From NCBI RefSeq assembly GCF_023913515.1, contig NZ_CP099391.1, forward strand, positions 3,906,001 to 3,970,000: DNA of 64,000 nt, in the 5' to 3' direction. A program made the position numbers and the translations under genes. Below, piece after piece: positions 35,316 to 45,417 of this stretch. This DNA is from Natronococcus sp. CG52. GTDB lineage: Archaea; Halobacteriota; Halobacteria; Halobacteriales; Natrialbaceae. The notes beneath the pieces were generated by a model. That model ran no database searches. It was not told where the DNA came from and was given only the letters and a program-made list of their open reading frames with translations. The first letter of the stretch is position 1; the number at the start of each line of letters is the position of its first letter.

Positions 35316-36028
35316 CGGTACCCCCCGGAGTCGCTCCCCAGCCGAACGACGATAGCGTTGACGAGCAGTACCAGGGCGACGAGCAGCGCCCCGAGGATCA
35401 GCGCGGTCTCGAACCGGCCCTGTCGCGCCTCGAGTTGAATCGCGGTCGTGAGCGTTCGGGTGTAGGATTCGCCGTCGGGTCCGGCGATGTTCCCGCCGAC
35501 GATGAGGACGGAGCCGACCTCGCTGATCGCCCGGCCGAAGCCGGCGAGGACGGCCGTCGCGATGCCGTATCTCGCTTCCTTGATCGTGACGAGGGCGACG
35601 TCGAACCGCGTTCCGCCGATCGCGAACGCCGCGTCGCGGACGCCCTGATCGACGCTCGAGACGGCCGCGAGACTGACGCCGGTGATGACCGGCGCGGCGA
35701 GGACGAACTGCGACACGATCATCGCCTCGCGGGTGAAGACGAGTTCGAACGACCCGAGCGGCCCCTGGTTCGAGACCGCAAACAGAACGAGGAGGCCGAC
35801 GACGACGCTCGGAAACCCCATCCCGGTGTTGATGAGCGACGCGAGTAGCCGCTTGCCCCGGAACTCCGCGAATCCGATCAGGAGCGCGACCGGGAGGCTA
35901 CACAGCGTGCTCAGCGCGACCGCGATAAGACTCACGTACAGCGAGACGTAGACGATGCTCCGGATGTACGTCCACTCGAAGGGGAACTCGATCAACAGCG
36001 GCACCAGCGATCCGGTTCCAGGTATCAT
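35312..36028 (-). CDS. tupB: Tungstate-type ABC transporter permease
   Basis: 238 residues with five to six membrane helices and a MetI-like EAA loop ([21 protein letters not shown]). The N-terminal stretch [20 protein letters not shown] fits TupB. It follows tupA by 12 nt and overlaps tupC by 4 nt. Confidence 0.87.
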   Translation of the reverse strand: MIPGTGSLVPLLIEFPFEWTYIRSIVYVSLYVSLIAVALSTLCSLPVALLIGFAEFRGKRLLASLINTGMGFPSVVVGLLVLFAVSNQGPLGSFELVFTREAMIVSQFVLAAPVITGVSLAAVSSVDQGVRDAAFAIGGTRFDVALVTIKEARYGIATAVLAGFGRAISEVGSVLIVGGNIAGPDGESYTRTLTTAIQLEARQGRFETALILGALLVALVLLVNAIVVRLGSDSGGYR

Positions 36029-36040
36029 CCCTATCGCGTG

Positions 36041-36979
36041 TCAGTCGTCGTCGGTCGCTCCCTCCCAGTCCTCCGGAACGTACTGCTGGAAGTTCGGCTC
36101 TTCGGCCAGCGCCTCGGGGAAGAACAGCTGTTCGCCGTCGACGGCGTACTCCTCGATGAGCCGCTGGCCCTCGGCGCTCGTGAGGTAACCGATGTACGCC
36201 ATCGAGAGGTCATACTCGACGTTCTCGTGGACCGCGGGGTTAACCGCGGCGATTCCGTACGGATTCGCGAGCAGTTCCGGGCCGCCCTCGATCGGTCCCT
36301 CGACGAGAATCTCGAGGTCGATGTCCGACTGCATCGAGAGGTACGTTCCGCGGTCGGCGAGCGTGTAGCCGCCGCTCTGATCGGCTTGCGTGAGCACTTC
36401 CCCCATCCCCTGGCCGGCTTCCCGGTACCACTCGCCGAGATCGTCGTCGGTCGTTTCGGCCGCGTCCCAGATCGCGAGTTCCTTCGTGTGCGTCCCGGAT
36501 TCGTCGCCGCGCGAGACGAACGTCGCTTCCGCCGCGGCGATCGCGTCGAACGCCTCGGTGGCGCTTTCCGTCCCCCCGATCGCCGCCGGATCGTCCGACG
36601 GCCCGACGGTGACGAAGTCGTTGAACATGAGATCGCGACGGTTGACGCCGTACCCCTCCCTGAGGAACTCGTCTTCGAGCGAGCGTGCGTGAACCAGGAC
36701 CACGTCCGAGTCGCCGTTGCGGGCGGTTTCGAGCGCGGCACCCGTTCCCTGCGGGACCGTTTCGACGCTCACCCCGTACCGGTCCTCGAACGACGCGTTC
36801 ACCTCGTCGAGCAGACCCGTGTCGTAGGTGCTCGTGGTCGTCGTGAGCGTGATGCTCTCGCCGTTGATCGCGGGTCCGTCGTCGTCTTCGCCGCCGTCAT
36901 TCATGGCCGTACAGCCGGCGAGTCCGGCAGCGACACCGCTCCCGGCTAACGCGAGGAACTCGCGTCGTTGTATCGTCAT
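36041..36979 (-). CDS. tupA: Tungstate-binding lipoprotein
   Basis: 312 residues. Tat signal ([13 protein letters not shown]) and lipobox AGLAGC give an exported lipid-anchored receptor. The [13 protein letters not shown] motif that begins the mature domain is the recognised TupA oxyanion-site sequence. Later [12 protein letters not shown] and [10 protein letters not shown] are also family features. The ATG at 36979 is preferred over a start nine codons upstream. An AACTATTTG box lies about 25-33 nt before it. First gene of the operon. Confidence 0.9.
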   Translation of the reverse strand: MTIQRREFLALAGSGVAAGLAGCTAMNDGGEDDDGPAINGESITLTTTTSTYDTGLLDEVNASFEDRYGVSVETVPQGTGAALETARNGDSDVVLVHARSLEDEFLREGYGVNRRDLMFNDFVTVGPSDDPAAIGGTESATEAFDAIAAAEATFVSRGDESGTHTKELAIWDAAETTDDDLGEWYREAGQGMGEVLTQADQSGGYTLADRGTYLSMQSDIDLEILVEGPIEGGPELLANPYGIAAVNPAVHENVEYDLSMAYIGYLTSAEGQRLIEEYAVDGEQLFFPEALAEEPNFQQYVPEDWEGATDDD

Positions 36980-37306
36980 AGATACCACGATCCACCGAAC
37001 CGGCAAATAGTTTTGGGACGACGAGTAACCGAATGCAGTTTCGCCTCGAGCGTTCTCCGCATCCGTCGGTTCTCGAGCGGCGTTTCCAGAAGAGTTTCTA
37101 CAGGCGATAACCGGATCACGTTACGGATCGGGAGAGACGATCCGGGATCCCTGCGGAGATCGGCGACGTCGCGGTACCGACCGTTCGCGCCCGGACGCGC
37201 TCGGTGCCGCCCGGTCCGCGAAGCCAAACATACGTAGCGATCCGCGTCTAACGTAGCGAGCGTCGGGAGCCTCGGTTCTCGACGCGCCGCGATCCGCACG
37301 ATACGC
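36980..37306. other. Intergenic region between tupA and the metF-like gene
   Basis: 327 bp, divergent. It contains the minus-strand TATA-like element of tupA near 37004-37012. I see no gene and no clear operator. Confidence 0.45.
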
Positions 37307-38164
37307 ATGACACCAGACACGGAACCGGCGCCGGGAGTGCGCGCGTTGCTCGGCGAGCCCCGATTCGAACTGCTCCCCCTCGAGGGGTTCGAGGAGCAAC
37401 TGCGACGGCTGCCCGACGGCGCGACGGTCGCGATCACCACGTCGCCGTCGCTGGGACTCGAGGCGACGATCGACCGCGCCGAGACCGCGGCCGCGCGCGG
37501 CTACGCGGTCGTTCCTCACGTCGCGGCCCGCTACGTCCGCGACGAGGCCCACCTCGAGGGGATCGCCGCTCGCCTCACCGACACCGGAGTTACCGATATT
37601 TTCGTGCCGGGCGGCGACCGCGACGAGCCGATCGGCGCGTTCGACTCGTCGCACGCGCTGCTCTCGGCGCTCGCGGACCTCGAGTACGGGTTCGAGGAGG
37701 TGGGTATCACCGGCTATCCCGAGGGCCACCCCGTCATCGACGACGAGACCCTCGCCGACTCGCTGGCGCGAAAGGCGCCGTACGCGACCTACGTCGTAAC
37801 GCAGCTCTGTTACGACCACGAGACCGTCCTCGAGTGGATCGCCGACCTTCGAGCGCGCGGGATCGAGCTTCCCGTCGAGATCGGGATTCCAGGCGTATTG
37901 GACTCGCGTCGCCTGCTGGACGTCTCCCGGCGAATCGGCGTCGGCGAGTCGATCAGCTTCCTCCGGAAAACCGAGGGGATCGTGGGGCTCCTCCGCCGCC
38001 TCGTCGGTGCGCGCGGAACCTACGCCCCCGACGAACTGATCGACGGCCTCGCGCCGGCCGCGACCGATCCCGCGTACGGCGTTCGCGGCGTCCACATCTA
38101 CACGTTCAACCAGGTCGCAGCCCTCGAGTCGTGGCGACGCGACAGGCTAGCCCGAGACCGATGA
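37307..38164 (+). CDS. Methylenetetrahydrofolate reductase-like protein
   Basis: 285-residue TIM-barrel protein of the MTHFR family: VAITTSPSLGLEATID, GVTDIFVPGGDRDEP, TGYPEGHPVID, YVVTQLCYDHETV and PGVLDSRRLL are in the expected order. MTHFR reduces methylene-THF to methyl-THF with FAD. It is the short catalytic-domain form. The following GNAT gene may start on its stop (ATGA) or 36 nt later. Confidence 0.85.
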   Translation: MTPDTEPAPGVRALLGEPRFELLPLEGFEEQLRRLPDGATVAITTSPSLGLEATIDRAETAAARGYAVVPHVAARYVRDEAHLEGIAARLTDTGVTDIFVPGGDRDEPIGAFDSSHALLSALADLEYGFEEVGITGYPEGHPVIDDETLADSLARKAPYATYVVTQLCYDHETVLEWIADLRARGIELPVEIGIPGVLDSRRLLDVSRRIGVGESISFLRKTEGIVGLLRRLVGARGTYAPDELIDGLAPAATDPAYGVRGVHIYTFNQVAALESWRRDRLARDR

Positions 38165-38196
38165 GTTGTTTGCGCTCACCGCCCTCCGTTCGACCG

Positions 38197-38613
38197 ATGC
38201 ACGTCCGGACGGCGACGCCCGACGACGCGCTCGAGGTCCGACGGATCCTCGACGGCGCGATGCTCGACCCCGGCGACGTCGAGACGCGGATCGGCGACGG
38301 CGACGTCTTCGTCGCCGGGGACCGCCGCGGCAGAAGCGGGGGTGCCGAGGGAACGGCGGAGCGGATTCTCGGCGCGCTCGTCCTCAAGCCCCGCGAGCGC
38401 GGCGCGCACGTCTCGGCGGTCGGCGTCCGGCGTCGCCACCGGGGGCGCGGTATCGGGCGAGCGCTGGTCGAACGCGCGCTCGAGCGAGAGCGGCGGCTCA
38501 CGGCGCGGTTCGACGACGGCGTCCGCCCGTTCTACGAGACGCTCGGGTTCGCGATCGAACCGATCGACGACCGGCGACACCGCGGCGTCGCCGTGGCGAG
38601 CGAGGAGCCGTGA
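38197..38613 (+). CDS. GNAT-family N-acetyltransferase
   Basis: 138 residues. The GNAT core is clear: MHVRTATPDDALEVRRIL at the start, then the acetyl-CoA loop VGVRRRHRGRGIGRALVE and the last segment FYETLGF. I choose the ATG at 38197 because the family normally starts there; the ATG at 38161, overlapping the previous stop as ATGA, would add 12 residues and would indicate coupling. The substrate is unknown. Confidence 0.75.
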   Translation: MHVRTATPDDALEVRRILDGAMLDPGDVETRIGDGDVFVAGDRRGRSGGAEGTAERILGALVLKPRERGAHVSAVGVRRRHRGRGIGRALVERALERERRLTARFDDGVRPFYETLGFAIEPIDDRRHRGVAVASEEP

Positions 38614-38671
38614 CGGAAGCCGTCGGTTGCCGGCGGAACTTTAACACCCAGCGCGTGGTACGAGCCTTCGC

Positions 38672-39034
38672 ATGGCGATACAACGGATGCTCAGCGGAGA
38701 CCCGTCGAAGAGTTCGAAGCTGTACCTCGCGATCGGTATTATCTCGCTCCTGAAGGCAATCGCGGTACGGAAGGACCGGGAACGGTTCCGGACGGAACTA
38801 ATCGACGCCGGCCTCTTCATCGGCGTCGGCGTAGCGCTCCGGAAGTACAGTCAGCTCAAGGCGGAAAAACGGGAAGAGATCGAATCGCAGGTGCCGGACT
38901 GGCTGGCCAGCGCCGCGGAGTCCGAAGCGGCACGAGAGGGCGTTCGTACCCTCGCGAAGCGAAAGTTTGGTAGCCAATCCGAACCGGAACCGACGTTCCG
39001 CGGCCGCGCGAAGGACGCGATCTCGGGCCGATAG
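38672..39034 (+). CDS. Haloarchaeal conserved small protein
   Basis: 120 residues with one amphipathic or weakly membrane-active region (LYLAIGIISLLKAIAVRK) and a second hydrophobic stretch (AGLFIGVGVALRKY), followed by a charged helical tail. No known motif. A poly-T tract follows the stop by about 25 nt. Confidence 0.65.
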   Translation: MAIQRMLSGDPSKSSKLYLAIGIISLLKAIAVRKDRERFRTELIDAGLFIGVGVALRKYSQLKAEKREEIESQVPDWLASAAESEAAREGVRTLAKRKFGSQSEPEPTFRGRAKDAISGR

Positions 39035-39057
39035 CTCATCCGCCGGCCCGCGAGCGA

Positions 39058-39064
39058 TTTTTTT
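39058..39064 (+). terminator. Poly-T terminator
   Basis: Seven consecutive T residues 24 nt after the stop of the preceding gene, the usual intrinsic archaeal termination signal. Confidence 0.45.
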
Positions 39065-39122
39065 ACGCCAGCCAGAATCGAGGAAGGACGCCGCCGCGCG
39101 ACAAAAATAGGAGAGCGCCCCG

Positions 39123-39740
39123 TTACAACTCGAGGTCGCGGAGGTGGCGTAAGTCGAACGGCTCGATCTGGCCGGCGAGCTCGCCCCCCGGATACTCCTC
39201 GGTGTGGACGTTGACGTACGCCTCACCCGCCTCGATCTTCGCGACCAGTTGCTGGACGGTCTGGGACTCGGCCTCCGGAGCGCGTCCAGCCTGGATGACG
39301 TCGTCGGTGATCGTTCCCGCGTCCAGCAGGCCGGTGAACGTGCCCTCGACGAGTTCCTCGTCCTGCGTCTCGAAGTCGTGTAGCCAGACCGCGATGGGTC
39401 CGAGGGGCTCGTCCTCGTGGATGTGCGCCATGAACGTATTCTCGATGTTCGCGAGCGTGAGCGCGAACGTCAGTTCGCCGTCGCGGTGCTGGAAGACGGC
39501 GAGCCCGCTCGCGTCCGTTTCGACGCCCTCCTGGGGCATCAGTCGCGCGACGTAGAGGCCCTGGACGTCGGCCTCGTCGGGGCGGTCATCCGCGTTCTCG
39601 TTTTTCTTCTCGGCGTCATCGTGATCCGGTTTCTCGTCGTCGTGGTGATCGGCCGCGACGAGGCCGGAACCCGCGGTCGCGGCGGCTCCGACGCCGAGGA
39701 GTTTGAGCGCTGTTCGTCTGGTTGAATCGTGGTCAGTCAT
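39123..39740 (-). CDS. Secreted CHRD-domain protein with Tat signal
   Basis: 205 residues. Twin-arginine signal STRRTALKLLGVGAAATAG without a lipobox Cys, then an acidic His/Asp-rich spacer, then a CHRD domain (LYVARLMPQEGVETDASG, TFALTLANIENTFMAHIH, AYVNVHTEEYPGGELAGQI). CHRD domains occur in extracellular proteins of unclear function, and the His residues may bind metal. ATG at 39740. Confidence 0.82.
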   Translation of the reverse strand: MTDHDSTRRTALKLLGVGAAATAGSGLVAADHHDDEKPDHDDAEKKNENADDRPDEADVQGLYVARLMPQEGVETDASGLAVFQHRDGELTFALTLANIENTFMAHIHEDEPLGPIAVWLHDFETQDEELVEGTFTGLLDAGTITDDVIQAGRAPEAESQTVQQLVAKIEAGEAYVNVHTEEYPGGELAGQIEPFDLRHLRDLEL

Positions 39741-39871
39741 CGATCGACACCCGAAACGGGCATCGGACGATGCCACCATAGTTTTCGTTCACGTACAGTG
39801 AGCGAGCCGTCGTAAGGCCGCCGTACAGCCGCGTACGATCCACCTACAGCAGCCGCTTCGCATCGGCGGCG

Positions 39872-41218
39872 TCAGGGCGTGATCGGCTCGAGCGTCGCCG
39901 TGAAGTGTCGGATTTCCTTCATCTCCGGCTCGTCAACGATCTCGAGGCCGGAGACCTCCTCGCGGCGCTCGAGAACCCCGGCCGCGGTCTCGGCGACGTG
40001 TTCCAGGTGCTCCCGGTGGTACATTCGTCGCGGGACGGCGAGTCGGACGAGTTCCGGTCGATCCGTTCCCGGGAACGCGAAGCTTCCGAGTTCGACCCCG
40101 CGAACGCCGCCCTCGCGGTAGAGTTCACAGACCAGCACCTGTCCGGGGAACTCCTCGGCTTCGAGGTGCGAGAAGAGTGCGCCGGCGTCGAGGTAGACCG
40201 CGTGTCCGCCCGCGGGCGTGTACAGCGGGACGCCGACCGACTCGAGCATCGAGGCGAGTTCCTGGATCTGTTCGACGCGGTCGGCGACGTAGGCCTCGTC
40301 GACCGCCTCGCGAAGACCGACTGCCATCGCCGCGACGTCCCGGCCGGCCATCCCGCCGTAGGTCGGAAAGCCCTCGTAGAGAATCGCTCGCTGCTTGCAC
40401 TGCTCGTACAGCCGTTCGTCGTCGGTCGCGACGAAGCCGCCGGCGTTCGACAGGGCGTCCTTCTTGCCGCTCATCACGAGCGCGTCGGCGAGTGAAAGCT
40501 GTTCGCGGGCGACCTCGGCGACCGAGACGTCGGCGAACTCGGACTCCCGCTGGGTGACGAAGTAGGCGTTCTCGGCGAACCGGCAGGCATCGATGACGAA
40601 CGTCGCGCCGATCTGATCGGCGAAGTCCCGGACGCGGCGCGTGTTCTCGACGCTGACCGGCTGTCCCGCCGCGGAGTTGTTCGTGATCGTCTGAACGACG
40701 ACCGGAACCCGCTCTGGACCGTACTCGTCGACGACCGCGCGGGCCCGCTCGAGCGAGAAGTTCCCCTTGAAATCACCCTCCACGTCCGGATCTGTGGCGT
40801 CGTCGACCGGACAGTCGACCGGCTCCGCCCCCTGGTTGGCGATGTGAGCGCGCGTCGTGTCGAAGTGCGTGTTGTTGGGGACGATATCGCCCTCAGAGAT
40901 CAGCGTCCCGTAGAGGACGTTCTCCGCGCCTCGCCCCTGATGGGCCGGCACCACGCGTTCGAACCCCATCACTTCCTCGACGGCGGACTCGAGTTCGTCG
41001 AAGCTCCGCGACCCCGCGTACGATTCGTCGCCACGGATCAGCGCCGCCCACTGTTCGTCGCTCATCGCGCCCGTCCCGCTGTCGGTGAGCAGATCGACGA
41101 ACACGTCGTCCGAGGAGAGATTGAAGACGTTGTACCCTGCCGCTTCGAGGGCTCGCTCTCGCTGCGCTCGCGAGGGGAGCCGGATCTGTTCGACCAGCTT
41201 CGACTTGTAACCGACCAT
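39872..41218 (-). CDS. tnaA: Tryptophanase
   Basis: Beta-eliminating lyase converting tryptophan to indole, pyruvate and ammonia. 448 residues with the PLP Lys in SGKKDALSNAGG, the VVQTITNNSAAGQPVS block and DACRFAENAYF. Its close relative tyrosine phenol-lyase is possible but less common in haloarchaea. Monocistronic. Confidence 0.87.
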   Translation of the reverse strand: MVGYKSKLVEQIRLPSRAQRERALEAAGYNVFNLSSDDVFVDLLTDSGTGAMSDEQWAALIRGDESYAGSRSFDELESAVEEVMGFERVVPAHQGRGAENVLYGTLISEGDIVPNNTHFDTTRAHIANQGAEPVDCPVDDATDPDVEGDFKGNFSLERARAVVDEYGPERVPVVVQTITNNSAAGQPVSVENTRRVRDFADQIGATFVIDACRFAENAYFVTQRESEFADVSVAEVAREQLSLADALVMSGKKDALSNAGGFVATDDERLYEQCKQRAILYEGFPTYGGMAGRDVAAMAVGLREAVDEAYVADRVEQIQELASMLESVGVPLYTPAGGHAVYLDAGALFSHLEAEEFPGQVLVCELYREGGVRGVELGSFAFPGTDRPELVRLAVPRRMYHREHLEHVAETAAGVLERREEVSGLEIVDEPEMKEIRHFTATLEPITP

Positions 41219-41465
41219 ACAACCGGTTCGCGCGCCATACAGTTCAATTCGAGTGAGAGGTCCTGGGCACGAACGTCACGACCCTCCCATCGGCGAATCG
41301 ATGTGGAACTCGCTGTCCGAATGCTGCCAGTAGTGAGCAAAACGTCACGCTACGGGTCAGCGATCGGCGTAAAAACCGCGCGGCATCCGCGGTATGTTCA
41401 GCGGGTGGTTCGTGTCCGTGCTCGAGACGGCGGTCCGGGATCGGACTACAGGCCGTCGCCTGCTA

Positions 41466-41612
41466 TCAGAGCAGGAACGACAGCACGGCGAGCACCAGGA
41501 ACACCAGTACGAGCCACTTGGCGATGGTCATCGAGATTCCTGCGACGCCGGTCGCACCGACGGCGGCGGCGATCAGTGCGATGACGAAGAACAGGATTGC
41601 GAGTTCTAACAT
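41466..41612 (-). CDS. DUF1328-type small membrane protein
   Basis: 48 residues, ATG at 41612 to TGA. Two hydrophobic helices with the DUF1328 pattern: [21 protein letters not shown], then [19 protein letters not shown]. Such proteins are widespread and often stress-associated; the function is unknown. It is too short for usual ORF cut-offs but has a clean start and stop. Confidence 0.8.
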   Translation of the reverse strand: MLELAILFFVIALIAAAVGATGVAGISMTIAKWLVLVFLVLAVLSFLL

Positions 41613-41806
41613 ACTTCGAGTTTCGGGCGGACGCTAAAAGTGCGTTGAGCCTGAATCTGCCATCTAGTAACTTCTCAGGAAACGTAACGGTGAGTGAAAG
41701 CGCCGGTTTCGGTGCCCTCGGCGGCCTCAGTTCCGCGTTCTCGTCGTGAAAGCCACCGTCCCGCACGAGGAGGAGTAAAACGGCCGCGATCGGACGGTGG
41801 TCGAGC

Positions 41807-42985
41807 CTAGAACAGGTCCTGGGTCAACTCGAGCGTCCGCTCTCGATCCTCCCAGTTGACGAAGATGGCGACGCTCGTCGCGCTCGTGATGATGTCGTGA
41901 ACGTTGATACGCGCCTCGGAGAGCGGGTTGACGATGTCGCTGATGATGCCCGGCTGGTTGGGCAGTTCGCCCCCCGTGACCCGAACGACCGCCAGCGGCT
42001 TGTCGACGGTGACGCTCGAGAGTTCGTCGCGCGCGATGACCTCGCGGTGGAGGATGTTCTCGGCGCGTTCGGCCTCCTTCTCGTCGACGTAGAACGTGAC
42101 GCTGTCGAGTCCGCTCGCGACGGCGTCGACGTTGATATCGCTCTCGCTGAGCGGTTTCGAGAGGTGGTTGAAGACGCCGGGCTGGTTACGGATCGCGCGG
42201 CCTGCGACCGTCAGACAGGCCAGCGGCCGCTCGCGAAGGTCGACCAGGTTGTGAAACTCGCCCTCGATGCTCGTCCCGCCGGAGAGGAGGTCGCCGTGCT
42301 GGTAGTGGACGACGCGGACGTCGAGCTTTCCGCCCTTGTAGGAGAGCGCGGAGGGGGCGACGACCTCGGCACCGCGGAACGAGAGGTTCCGGAGTTCGTC
42401 GACGGAAATCTCGCCGACGTTTCGGGCACCCTCGACGACGTTGGGATCGCCCGTCATGACGCCCTCGACGTCGGTGACGATGACGACCTCGTCGGCGTCC
42501 ATGTACTTGCCCATCATGACCGCCGTCGTGTCGCTGCCCCCACGACCGAGCGTCGTGATCGAGCCGTCCGGCCCCTCGGCGAGGAACCCGGTGATCACCG
42601 GCACCGTCTCGTCGAGATCCTCGGCAACCTCGAACGCGCGGTTCTGGGTCTCCTCGACGTCGACCTCGCCGTACTCGTCGGTGACGATGGGCCAGTTCTC
42701 GCTACCGGGCTCGAGGAAGGTCGCGTCGACGTCGCGGGCCGTCAGTGCGGCCTTGAGCATCCGAACTGAGGTTCGTTCCCCCATGCTGACGATCTGGGCG
42801 CGGTCCGCCTCGTCGGTCTCGAAGGTGATCTCGTCGAGCAGGTCGTCGGTGGTCGACCCCATCGCACTCGCGACCACGGCGATCTCGTGACCGTCCTCGA
42901 CGGCGGCCGCGATCGAGTCCGCGGCCCGGTTGATCCGGTCGCCGCTGCCGAGACTCGTTCCGCCGAACTTCACTACGACGCGCAT
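41807..42985 (-). CDS. Aspartate kinase
   Basis: Phosphorylates aspartate at the entry to lysine, threonine and methionine synthesis. 392 residues with KFGGTSLGSG at the N-terminus, the GRGGSDTTAV substrate loop and two C-terminal ACT domains (about 265-325 and 335-392, with PGVFNHLSKPLSESDINVD and PGIISDIVNPLSEARINVH) for feedback control. A strong GAGGTG site lies 5 nt before the ATG. Confidence 0.92.
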   Translation of the reverse strand: MRVVVKFGGTSLGSGDRINRAADSIAAAVEDGHEIAVVASAMGSTTDDLLDEITFETDEADRAQIVSMGERTSVRMLKAALTARDVDATFLEPGSENWPIVTDEYGEVDVEETQNRAFEVAEDLDETVPVITGFLAEGPDGSITTLGRGGSDTTAVMMGKYMDADEVVIVTDVEGVMTGDPNVVEGARNVGEISVDELRNLSFRGAEVVAPSALSYKGGKLDVRVVHYQHGDLLSGGTSIEGEFHNLVDLRERPLACLTVAGRAIRNQPGVFNHLSKPLSESDINVDAVASGLDSVTFYVDEKEAERAENILHREVIARDELSSVTVDKPLAVVRVTGGELPNQPGIISDIVNPLSEARINVHDIITSATSVAIFVNWEDRERTLELTQDLF

Positions 42986-43289
42986 GCTACCACCTCACCG
43001 AGAGGAAGCGCACTGGTGGATTGACTCATGGCAGGTGGTTGCAAGAGCGAGCAGATAACTGTGTCTCATCGTCCTCATTTTTACCCGAAGCCGGGTATAC
43101 TGTCGGCTGGAAGTCAGTGTGGTTAATTCGCCGGACGACCGCGGCAAATCCCACAAACGGTTACAGTCGACAGTACGACGATCGCGTCGTCACGCGACGA
43201 CTCGCGAACGCCGACGGTCGTGATGGGACCCTCTTCTATCGTCGGATGCCGACTGGATTTATGTTCGTGCGCATCATTACCACATTCGA
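42986..43289. other. Intergenic region between aspartate kinase and a GNAT-like gene
   Basis: 304 bp, divergent. It holds the aspartate kinase ribosome-binding site and, at 43258-43263, a TTTATG box 27-32 nt before the rightward ATG. No gene is seen in between. Confidence 0.5.
42991..42996 (-). promoter_or_regulatory. Strong Shine-Dalgarno before aspartate kinase
   Basis: GAGGTG on the minus strand, 5 nt before the ATG at 42985. This is unusual here, where most genes look leaderless, and implies a transcript with a leader. Confidence 0.6.
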
Positions 43290-43733
43290 ATGAACGTACG
43301 GGACGCACTCGAGGCCGACGCCGACGCGCTGGCGGCGATCGCCGACTCACCCACCGACGTGATGCGAAATCTGGTCCACGACCGAACGGTGCGTGTCGCG
43401 GAGGACGGAACCCACGATCCGAACGCGGACGTCTCGGAATCGCAGTACAGCGGCTCGGATCCCGAGGATCTGCTCGGATTCGTCAGTTTCGACGCCCGCG
43501 AGGACACCGTTCACGTCACCCAACTCGACGGCACCCCCGAAGCGTGCAAACGGCTGCTCGCCGAACCGGTTCGGTTCGCCCGACGCGAGTCGATGGCCGT
43601 CGAGGTTCTGGTCGCGTCCGGCGCTAACCCGATCGAGGACGCCGCCGAGGAGTTGGGATTCGAGAAACGAGGACGGGGGCCGCAGTTCGAAGGCGCCTCG
43701 ACGGTTCGGTTCCGGCTGGACCCCGCTAGCTGA
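43290..43733 (+). CDS. GNAT-like acetyltransferase family protein
   Basis: 147 residues, leaderless from TTTATG. MNVRDALEADADALAAIAD is the usual start of haloarchaeal GNAT proteins, but the acetyl-CoA loop is not obvious in LLAEPVRFARRESMAVEVLV, so activity is uncertain. It converges with the DP1 gene, overlapping by 8 nt. Confidence 0.65.
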   Translation: MNVRDALEADADALAAIADSPTDVMRNLVHDRTVRVAEDGTHDPNADVSESQYSGSDPEDLLGFVSFDAREDTVHVTQLDGTPEACKRLLAEPVRFARRESMAVEVLVASGANPIEDAAEELGFEKRGRGPQFEGASTVRFRLDPAS

Positions 43734-45321
43734 ACTTCTGGACCGTGACGTCGAGCGTGTCGAGATCGACGATAGGCGCGTAGCCGGCGTCGGGATCGAT
43801 GTTGACGCTCTTCTGGAAGTCCGTCTGGGCCTGCCAGCAGCCGGAGTTGATCGCGAGCACGTCGTGGTACTTGCCGAAACCGAGCTTGTGAACGTGGCCC
43901 GTGTGGAAGATGTCCGGGACCTCCTCCATGATGAGGTAGTCCCGTTCTTCGGGGGCGAGTCGAGTGTGACCGCCGAACTGCGGCGCGACGTGACGTTTCT
44001 TCAGGAGCTGGTACATCGCCCTGTGGGGATCGTCGTAGCTCGCCTTCTCCTCCGGAAGTTCCGCGATCACCTCGTCGAGCGAGACGCCGTGGTACATCAG
44101 GACGGAGACGCCCTCGAGCGTCACCGTCGACGGGTTGCTCACGATCTGGGCGTCGTGCGCGGACATGATCCCCCGGAGCTCCTCGTCGAATCCGGGCTGA
44201 GGTTCGGCGAGGCGGACCGCGTCGTGGTTCCCCGGAATCATGACGATCTCGATGTCGCCCGGAACCCGTTTGAGATGTTCGTTGAACAGTTCGTACTGCT
44301 CGTAGATGTCGACGACGTCGAGTTCCTCGTCCTGGTTCGGATAGATGCCGACGCCCTCGACCATGTCGCCCGCGATCAGCAGGTACTCGACGTGCTGGGC
44401 CTGCTCCGTGTGGAGCCAGTCGGCAAAGCGGTTCCAGGCGTCGCCCATGAACTCCTGGCTGCCGACGTGGACGTCGCTGATGAGCGCCGCCTGCACGTGA
44501 CGATCGGCGGTCGAGGGCTCGTGCGTCCGCGGAACGTCCGGGAAGTACATCGAGTCGACGAACGCGATCCCCGAGTCGTCGGCGAGCGTCCCCTCCATCG
44601 CCAGCACCTCGTCACGGAGCAGTTCGTCGACGAGGTCGACGTACTCCCGATCCTTCATCACCAGCCACGGGAAGGTTCCGGTGGCGTCCTCGAGTTCTAT
44701 CAGCCAGTGACCGCTCGCCGTCGACCGGATGTCGTTGACCAGACCGACCATCGCGGCGTCGCTACCGCCGGGCATCGACTGGATGGCCGTCGCCGGCCGG
44801 TGGTTGACGCGGCCGCGAAGCTTCGACCCCAGTCGCTCGAGTCGGTCCCGGAAGACGGAGACGAAGTCGCCGTACTCTCCCGTCCCCGTACTCTCGCCGG
44901 TCATGTCGCCGACGATCTCGAGCGAGCGTTCGTCGGGATCCGACGACCTGCCGGCGCCCTGAGACACCCCCTTCGTTTCAACTGGACTACCTCCTGCAGT
45001 GGGCTGAGTATTCGTCTGCGGAGCTCCAGTTGAAGCGGAGGAGTCGGTCGGCGAGGACGGGGCATCCGGTCCGGCGGTTCGGGCGTCGTCGGTGGCGTTC
45101 GATCCGCGATTCCGTCGGTCCGACCCGCTCAGTTCGTTCGGGACCGATTCGACGTGTTCGAGACGAACGACCAGCGCGTCCGACGGAAGCTCCTCGATGA
45201 CGCGCTCGAGCACCGTTACCGGGTCGTCCGCGGACGCAATTCGGGTTACTGCCTCGCGTTCGGCGTTGTAGCCGCGGCTCGTGAGTTCGCTGACGATCCG
45301 GGCGGGCCCCTCGAGTGGCAC
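43726..45321 (-). CDS. polB: DNA polymerase D small subunit (DP1)
   Basis: 531 residues from a GTG at 45321. The C-terminal half is the phosphoesterase-type exonuclease domain: LISDVHVGS, IAGDMVEGVGIYP, MIPGNHDAV, LMYHGVSL and HTGHVHKLGFG, all metal-binding motifs intact. An OB-fold precedes it (about 180-260). Residues about 60-135 are a Ser/Thr/Pro-rich linker typical of haloarchaeal DP1; two ORB-like DNA elements lie within its codons. PolD is an essential archaeal replicative polymerase; the large subunit is not in the window. Confidence 0.92.
   Translation of the reverse strand: MPLEGPARIVSELTSRGYNAEREAVTRIASADDPVTVLERVIEELPSDALVVRLEHVESVPNELSGSDRRNRGSNATDDARTAGPDAPSSPTDSSASTGAPQTNTQPTAGGSPVETKGVSQGAGRSSDPDERSLEIVGDMTGESTGTGEYGDFVSVFRDRLERLGSKLRGRVNHRPATAIQSMPGGSDAAMVGLVNDIRSTASGHWLIELEDATGTFPWLVMKDREYVDLVDELLRDEVLAMEGTLADDSGIAFVDSMYFPDVPRTHEPSTADRHVQAALISDVHVGSQEFMGDAWNRFADWLHTEQAQHVEYLLIAGDMVEGVGIYPNQDEELDVVDIYEQYELFNEHLKRVPGDIEIVMIPGNHDAVRLAEPQPGFDEELRGIMSAHDAQIVSNPSTVTLEGVSVLMYHGVSLDEVIAELPEEKASYDDPHRAMYQLLKKRHVAPQFGGHTRLAPEERDYLIMEEVPDIFHTGHVHKLGFGKYHDVLAINSGCWQAQTDFQKSVNIDPDAGYAPIVDLDTLDVTVQKFS
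44967..44986 (-). repeat. ORB-like element inside the DP1 linker codons
   Basis: CCCCCTTCGTTTCAACTGGA on the plus strand; its reverse strand matches the oriC1 element at 49449 in 19 of 20 bases of the core. It is translated as SPVETKG. A weaker inverted partner (CTCCAGTTGAAGCGGAGGAG) begins at 45024. Confidence 0.6.
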
Positions 45322-45417
45322 ACGCCTCGCATTCGCGACCGGGGGCAAAAGGATAGCGGATGCAGATCGGTACGGCGAACAGAACCTTGATTGTCGGTCC
45401 CGGAATAAGACGGGACG